64,000 bases of DNA from Dendrobium chrysotoxum (lineage: Eukaryota; Streptophyta; Magnoliopsida; Asparagales; Orchidaceae), in assembly GCA_019925795.1 (NCBI GenBank), contig CM034307.1, positions 37,845,201 to 37,909,200 of the forward strand, in the 5' to 3' direction. The position numbers and the translations under genes are program-made. Positions 58,200-64,000 of this stretch are shown piece by piece. Positions within the stretch are counted from its first letter, which is position 1; the number at the start of each line of letters is the position of its first letter. A model generated the notes under the pieces. That model was not told the DNA's origin, searched no databases, and saw only the letters and a list, made by a program, of their open reading frames with translations.

Positions 58200-58640
58200 A
58201 AAGCTACCATTTTGGGAGATGTACTTTGATGGGGCATCGTCTATCAAGTCTCCCAAACCTCCAAATCTTGCAAAGGCCCAAGCTGGCATCGGTCTTATCT
58301 TTATAGAACCCGAGGGAGGTATCATGAGATTCTCGTTCAGTCTAACTGAACCTCGGACCAATAATGAAGCCGAATACGAAGCTCTAATAGCAGGACTGGA
58401 GATTGCAATTGATGTCCAAATCACAGATCTCCAAATTTTCGGCGATTCTCAACTTGTGATAAATCAAATTCTGGGCATTTACAAGATTTGCAAACTCGAA
58501 TTGGCCCACTATCACCGACGAGCTCTTGAGCTTCTAAAATAAATACCGAATGTCAAGATAACTCAAGTGCCTCGAGGACAGAATGCAAAAGCAGATTGTC
58601 TAGCTAAGCTGGCCAAGGAGCTTGCCAATGAAGACAAAAA
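58200..58640 (+). pseudogene. Archaeal-type RNase H (second RNase H) of the Tat element
   Basis: YFDGAS (58222), NNEAEYEALIAGLE (58360), GDSQLVINQ (58441) and, after a TAA stop at 58540-58542, VPRGQNAKADCLAKLAKEL (58567-58622) make a complete RNase H type I fold with four acidic residues in place. A second RNase H between the gypsy one and integrase marks the Tat lineage. The stop cuts off the last catalytic Asp. Confidence 0.88.
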
Positions 58641-60135
58641 GCCACCTATATTCATTGCAGTTGAAAATTGTCGGGTCTTAGAGCCAGCAATCTTACAATT
58701 CCCGCAGGCAGAGGGAATACCAAATTCAAGCCAGCAGGATATAACCCCAGTTAATCCTCAACCTCCCCAACCAGTCGATCTTGAATATCAACATAAAGAA
58801 AATCAAGCTCCTAAGAGAAGACGTAAGGTCAGTCTAGCTTCAGAATCATGGTGGTATTGCTTAGATGTTGAAGTCGAAGTCGATTAGAGGCAACCATTCG
58901 TCGACTACTTTAAAGAAAGCAAACTCCCAACAGATAAATCTCTGGCTGCACAAATTAGAAAAAGAGCATTGCGATACGCGTTTGTCAACAATACACTGTA
59001 CCGACGAGCTTTTGATCAAATGTGGCTAAGGTGCCTAGGGACCAAGGAAGCTGATAAAGTGGTAGCAGAAGTTCATGAAGGACTCTGCGGAGCACACCAG
59101 TCAGGTCCCAAGATGGCTGCTAAAATTAAAAGAATGGGTTACTATTGGCCTACGATGGTGAGAGATTGTATCAACCACGCCAAGAGATGCCACGAATGTC
59201 AGATTCATGGTGATGTCATTCATCAACCGCCAAATCCACTGCATCCAACAATTGCATCCTGGCCATTTGAATGTTGGGGCACAGACATAATGGGGCCAAT
59301 AGATCCGCCGTCTTCGGCAGGACACCGCTTTATACTGGCAGCAATAGACTATTTTTCTAAGTGGGCAGAAGCGGCACCATTCAGAGAAGTTACGTCCGAG
59401 CACGTGATCAACTTCTTCACCCACAACGTCGTCTACAGATTCGGTGTACCACGCCGCGTGATCTCAGACAATGGCACAGCATTCAAAAGCACGAAAATCT
59501 ACAAATTTGTAGATCGTCACAAGATTGACTGGCGGTACTCGTCTATATATAACCCAAGAGCCAATGGTTTGGCTAAGGCCTTCAATAAGATGTTAGTGAA
59601 ATTGTTGAAGAAGATCCTCACTAAGAATAAAAGAGAATGGCATACAAAGATGGCAGAAGCATTGTGGGCGTATCGTACGACCTACAAAACACCAACCAAA
59701 GCCACTCCCTACTCACTAGTGTTCGGGGCTGAAGCCGTCTTGCCACTAGAAGTTGAACTACCGTCTCTTCGGGTCGCTATCCAGAATGAGCTTACTCAAG
59801 AGCAGAATGCTCGCCTAAGAATAGAGGAGCTCGATGCACTCGACGAAGTTAGATTGCAAGCCCAGCAAAACCTAGAAATTTACCGAGGAAGAATGACAAA
59901 GTCATTTGATCGGATGGTGCGCCCTCGGTCCTTTCAAGAAGGGGAATTGGTCCTGGTGCTGAGAAGGCCAATCATCCCTCACCAAAAGATTGGTGGTAAA
60001 TTCGTATCCAATTGGGAGGGTCCCTTTGTTATCGAGAAGGTGTACTAAGGAGGAGCCTACCAGCTTATCAATCTGCACGGTCAGAGGCCTATGCCGCCGA
60101 TCAACGGTCGACATCTGAAGAAGTATCATGCATAA
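58641..60135 (+). pseudogene. Integrase of the Tat element
   Basis: The frame has a TAG at 58885-58887, is open to a TAA at 60046-60048, and continues in the same frame to a final TAA at 60133-60135. An HHCC zinc-binding domain (VHEGLCGAHQSG and CHECQIHGD, 59070-59215) precedes the core. WGTDIMGPI (59275) and VISDNGTAFKS (59459) supply two Asp residues. At the third catalytic position the Glu of the NG.AEA block reads Lys (NGLAKAFNK, codon 59575-59577). The C-terminal part SFQEGELVLVLRRP and KFVSNWEGPFVIEKVY follows. The enzyme would insert element DNA in the nucleus. With the Lys this copy cannot catalyse integration. Confidence 0.9.
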
Positions 60136-60268
60136 AATTGCTCAAAGAAATGTTATATTTAATGTACTGTGTATTCCATGCATATTATATACACTTTACA
60201 TTTTTACATTTTGAAATTCTCTTGTGTTGCAAAAATGCATATCAAAATCTCCCTGCAGGACAGGGGGC

Positions 60269-60333
60269 ATTTTAAATATTTATTTGGGTCGACATCGTGC
60301 CGCATACCGAGATCCCTAAATCAATATTTAAAA
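60269..60333 (+). repeat. Hairpin copy 1 in the 3' region
   Basis: Preceded by acagggggc. Left arm attttaaatatttatttggg and an imperfect right arm ccctaaatcaatatttaaaa, with a loop of about 25 nt containing gacatcgtgccgcat. Coordinates are within 2 bp. Confidence 0.75.
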
Positions 60334-60387
60334 ACCACAAAATTTTAAATTTACTCCATTATGAAATGTCCCTGCAAGACAGGGGGC

Positions 60388-60453
60388 ATTTTAAATATTT
60401 ATTCGGGTCGACATCGCGCTGCATGCCGAGACCCCCGAATAAATATTTAAAAT
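60388..60453 (+). repeat. Hairpin copy 2 in the 3' region
   Basis: Perfect 20-bp arms attttaaatatttattcggg (60388-60407) and their reverse complement (60434-60453), loop of 26 nt, preceded by gacagggggc. Confidence 0.92.
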
Positions 60454-60644
60454 CACCAACGCAAATATTCTTTTATACTGAAGAATACAACGAACTCTTT
60501 TCAAAGTATATGCAGGTGAGCTTCAAAAGATTGAGACACCACATCCTCAAACAAACCAAAATTTCAATGGTCAAAAAGAGATTTTTTGCAACTACACACT
60601 CTAACAAATTGAGTCGGAACAACCTGAAGCCTTTCAGCAGCCTG

Positions 60645-60765
60645 AAGCTTAAGATTCGAGTGGGTGTAAGAGGTCGGATCCAACACGCCCAAATATGGCC
60701 GGATCGCTGGCAGCTCCGTCTACTCAACACGCCATAAGAAAGGCCGTAGTAGCGGAACCCCCACT
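60645..60765 (+). repeat. Direct repeat of about 115 bp, copy 1
   Basis: gtcggatccaaca.gcccaaa, ggatcgctggcagctcc, tactcaacacgccataagaa and ggaaccccca recur in the same order at 61010-61125, about 90% alike by eye. Confidence 0.85.
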
Positions 60766-61009
60766 TCGTCAACCCGTCAGTAGGGACTGTAGGAAGTACG
60801 AAGGCCAATTTGACTCGACAAGTTCAAGTGATCGTAGTCTACCAAATTCTCCTAATTGACTGGAAAATCAAAGTTCCAGTGGAAAGGAGGAATCTCCAGC
60901 AACTACCGAATGTGCGTAGGCTCCAAATCTTCAACCACAAAGGAGAACTCCAAATCTATCAACTTCAGCAAAATCAGCATTGGGAAGCACAATTCTCATA
61001 GCTCAAGTC

Positions 61010-61125
61010 TGAAGCCTGAATTGGTGTAAAAGGTCGGATCCAACAAGCCCAAATATGACCGGATCGCTGGCAGCTCCATCTACTCAACACGCCATAAGAA
61101 AGGTCGTAGTAGAGGAACCCCCATC
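61010..61125 (+). repeat. Direct repeat of about 115 bp, copy 2
   Basis: Partner of 60645-60765 at a distance of about 365 bp. Both lie between hairpin copies 2 and 3. Confidence 0.85.
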
Positions 61126-61710
61126 TCAGCAACCAGAGGACGAAGAGCTGTCAAATCCCAGCTCGCCTAATCTGATGAACTCAAGTGACTCAGATTAAAG
61201 TCATCTCAAGTGGTTAAGGATCAAGATACTACTCATTATTGGTACTATCAACTGAATCTAAAACCTGCAAATCCTTCAACAAATCTGTGAAGCACAAAAT
61301 GAGGATCGAAGGAACTTTTCTTCAACAAAGTCCACAAAAGCACAAAGCAAAGGATCGAAGAAATCATCCCAAAGTTCGCATAAAGCCTGAGGCTGAACTA
61401 TGAGGATTCCGTCATCAACAAGTCCGTTATGCACAAAGCTCTGGACCGATGACTTCTCGCCACTGACCTAAAACAAACCTAAAAGGTTTACGCCACCGGC
61501 ATCTACTCCTTCATCAAGCCCGCCAAAGCAAGAATCATAGGGCAGAAGGCACAAACCACCTGACAAGTCAGTAAAGACAAATCAGGTAATTCTCCGTCAA
61601 TTTCCGCAGCACAAAGCACAGGACAGAAGGAACCAAAATCTCAGGAAAGCTAAAGCTATGAAAAGAAGTATCCTAAATGACTTCTACAAATGTCCCTAAA
61701 GACTGGGGGC

Positions 61711-61776
61711 ATTTTAAATATTTATTTGGGTCAACATCGCGCCGCATGCCGAGATCCCCAAATAAATATTTAAAAT
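61711..61776 (+). repeat. Hairpin copy 3 in the 3' region
   Basis: Perfect 20-bp arms attttaaatatttatttggg (61711-61730) and their complement (61757-61776), loop of 26 nt, preceded by gactgggggc. Compared with copy 2, one stem pair changed on both sides (C-G to T-A). Confidence 0.92.
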
Positions 61777-62265
61777 TTCTTGCCGAAATACAGTTAAAGG
61801 AAGAAAGAACGAAAGATCATCCATAAACTGAATGTGCCATCAGCAAAAAGTACAATCCGAGCAAGATACAATCAGTAAAAGTGATAGAAATATCACATCT
61901 ACACATGATGACGGCAAAAGAAGAATACAGGGAGTGGCAATGTTATATACTACCATCAATCAACAAAGTAACACTCTAAAGATATGAGTATGAGGTACTC
62001 TATCAGTATCTTTTGGGTCTCTACTTGATAGAAGTCAACATGTCAACTACATGGGTGATTACAAGTGCATCTAAAGATCTGCAAAGGCACATAGATGAAC
62101 TCTTATAGATCTGCAGAACGAATGCCCTAGTGTGACATCCATTCAAACTTTTGGAGATCCACTAAATGAAAAAACCTTTGTGTAACATCCAAACCAAATA
62201 TCTGGAAATCCACAGGGCCAATCAGCATACAACAAACGTGATTCGCTCTGGAAGCGAACCACATT

Positions 62266-62279
62266 TGTTGGGGGGCATT
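62266..62279 (+). other. Polypurine tract of the Tat element
   Basis: gttggggggcatt lies directly before the 3' LTR start tgttgacc. The G-run followed by catt is echoed before each of the three upstream hairpins. Confidence 0.8.
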
Positions 62280-62782
62280 TGTTGACCTCTGTTGTAGTGA
62301 AACAAAACAAAATAAAAAAATGCCAAATAATCACCTACTCGTGTCGAGCCCATGCCGAGATCCTGCGCAAAATCGGCTGAACACGTAGCTGCTACAGTGT
62401 TACCCATCCCTCTGCGACGGCGCCGAAAATGTCCTCTCACGCATGCATCGCCTCGATAGAGCCATCTCTCGCGTCGTTAAAAGGCCAAGGAACCGAAGCC
62501 TTTGGCACTCGATCCCTTCCTCTCGCAGAGACACGATCTTCTTCCTCCCTCCTGATTGCAAGCCTTCTCACACGCAAACTCCACTTCGCCTCTTTCCCGA
62601 GCTCCAATCTCCGCAGACCACACGCGAAAAGCTCTCGCCATCTCCCTAACTTCCTCTTCCCGAGCTTCCCTCACACAACCCAATCCCGTCACCAACTCCC
62701 TCATCCCGCCGCCTCTTCCCTCTCCGAACTCCAGGCCGACGCTGCCTCTCCTGACCCCCTTTCTTCTCCGGTCCATACACAG

Positions 62783-62829
<47 letters not shown>

Positions 62830-64000
62830 GAAAGACCTACCTAGCTGAATCCATCGCTACTCCTGACCTCTACCCGATTCCCTGTCTCTGTCCGACCTCT
62901 ACCCAGGCCCGACGTTGGCATCCGACTCCAAGCAGCGGCCGAGCTTCCCCTCTCCTCTCACGACCTTAACCGAATCCTCCAATTCCAGGCCGAACACGAG
63001 CTCCCTCCGCCCAGATCGACGCCGTCTCTGTCCGATAGAACCTACCCGTGGCTTCTCTACCTTATCTCCTGCTCCAGATCGATCCCCCTCCTCAAGCTGA
63101 GAGCTCAACTTGGCCGAATCCTCTAAATACCTGATCCAAGCCAACCCAACCTAGGTATATGCTCATTTTGTTTTATTTTACTTTATTAGCTACTAACTAT
63201 TATTAGTTAATTATTGATGTAATTATTAACCACAATGATAATTAATTATCATTATTTAGATATTGATGTTAGTATTAATATTAAGATGATTATTTCTATA
63301 ATCATTATTAATATTAATAATGGTGTTAATATTAATATAATCATTAATAATATAATAATAATGATCATTATTATTATTATTATTATTAGATTATCTATAT
63401 ATATATTTATGTTTGTATGTATGTGTTTGTGAGAGGAAATTAAAAAAAAAAGAAGAATGGGACTGATTCAAAAAGAAAAAGAAAGGGAGAAAGAAATATG
63501 CAAAAAAAAGAAGGGGATTTTAAAAAAAAAGAGAAAAGAAAGAAAAAGAAATTTTTGTGCCTTGGTTCATCGTGCATATTTGATAGCGCCAAACTTTGCC
63601 GATCGCCAAGGTATAACCCTTCTGAACTTAAAACTCCGAGAGCCCGCCTCGAGGCTCGCAGCGCGACAAAACGACCACCTATACACGCTTTTCTTAGCGT
63701 GGTGGGAGGAAGTGCGTCGCGAGGCTTGCAACGAATCGGGTAATCACTTCGAGAACTCATTTCGTCGTTCGCGACGCACCGGCAAACCGCCTATACACGC
63801 TTTTCGTAGCGTGGTGGGAAGGGAACCCGGTGCGGCGCCTACGACGAAGTAGGTGATCACCTAAAATCTCTTTTTCGACATTCGCGGCGCGCCGGCAAAC
63901 CGCCTATACACGCTTTTCGTAGCGTGGTGGGATGGAAAGCCGGTGCGGCGCCTATGGCGAGAAGGGGATATTCATAAGTACCCGCTCGCGGGGAAACAAC
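62280..64000 (+). repeat. 3' LTR of the Tat element, first 1721 bp
   Basis: Collinear with 45649-47381. Differences seen include about 15-20 substitutions, A-run and GA-run length changes, and a missing 12-bp attaatattaag unit near 63285. The LTR continues beyond the window. Confidence 0.93.

Larger units (their letters stand above)
60136..62279 (+). other. 3' non-coding region of the Tat element
   Basis: About 2.1 kb between pol and the 3' LTR without credible genes. It contains three large hairpins and a 115-bp direct repeat, listed separately. The rest (61140-61680 and 61780-62260) is A-rich, with frequent agcacaa and tcagtaaa words. Confidence 0.7.
45649..64000 (+). mobile_element. Full-length Tat-clade Ty3/gypsy retrotransposon (Ogre/Retand-like), 3' end beyond window
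   Basis: The 5' LTR is 45649-50905, the internal region 50906-62279, and the 3' LTR runs from 62280 past the window edge. If both LTRs are equal in length the element is about 21.9 kb. Order: LTR, primer site, ORF1, gag, protease, RT, RNase H, archaeal-type RNase H, integrase, long 3' non-coding region, polypurine tract, LTR. The extra RNase H before integrase, the ORF ahead of gag and the very long LTRs place it in the Tat lineage. The 1721 bp of 3' LTR visible differs from the 5' LTR at about 15-20 positions plus small indels (about 1%), so the insertion is young. The coding region is nevertheless badly broken. Confidence 0.93.

Noticed and set aside
55388..60135. Endogenous pararetrovirus
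   Set aside because: Two LTRs, a primer site, an integrase and Tat-type dual RNase H are present, and no movement or coat protein was seen. It is an LTR retrotransposon.

Overview
The window is nuclear DNA from a flowering plant. It carries a spliced LRR receptor-like kinase gene, part of a C2-domain gene, and many plant transposable elements (Ty3/gypsy Tat clade, Ty1/copia, hAT, MULE, and a gag-only LTR element). No bacterial, organellar or viral gene set is present. I cannot name the species.

Layout. The last three exons of an LRR-VIII-1-type receptor kinase lie on the + strand at 57-307, 30346-30480 and 37527-37877. They still join in frame and end in a normal stop. The first of the two introns is about 30 kb and the second about 7 kb, because both are loaded with transposons. 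Downstream are a C2-domain (calcium/lipid-binding type) gene on the - strand (40127-40583, with a broken tail exon near 38846-38980), one unrecognised terminal exon on the - strand near 41844-42022, and a MULE-type element (43779-45187). From 45649 to the window end lies a giant Tat-clade (Ogre/Retand-like) retrotransposon with a 5257-bp 5' LTR. Its 3' LTR runs off the window.

The first intron holds a nest that can be peeled apart through target-site duplications. An old copia element on the - strand (1513-30209) holds a minus-strand Tat solo LTR (1636-24557) inside its left LTR. That solo LTR is split by a plus-strand Tat solo LTR (3375-8212) and by a dead hAT transposon (about 9985-23543). 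The hAT is split by a second copia-like element (13298-22136). The second copia is split by a Tat LTR fragment (14655 to about 17850) and by a gag-only LTR element (19205-21628, - strand). A hAT MITE (25076-26163) sits in the old copia's internal region. By-eye LTR divergences (copia 1 roughly 25-30%, copia 2 about 7%, gag-only element about 3%) agree with this order. Removing the nest leaves an ordinary intron of about 1.3 kb.

The downstream Tat element is the most coding-rich part: a basic ORF1, gag, protease, reverse transcriptase, RNase H, a second archaeal-type RNase H, and integrase. Its LTRs differ by only about 1%. Even so, the coding region has six in-frame stops, two frameshifts and a Glu-to-Lys change at the integrase DDE position. 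The copy therefore most likely moved recently using proteins from another element. Three hairpins between pol and the 3' LTR show a compensatory base-pair change, the best hint of an undescribed functional RNA element here. No tRNA, rRNA, CRISPR array or known small-RNA gene was seen.
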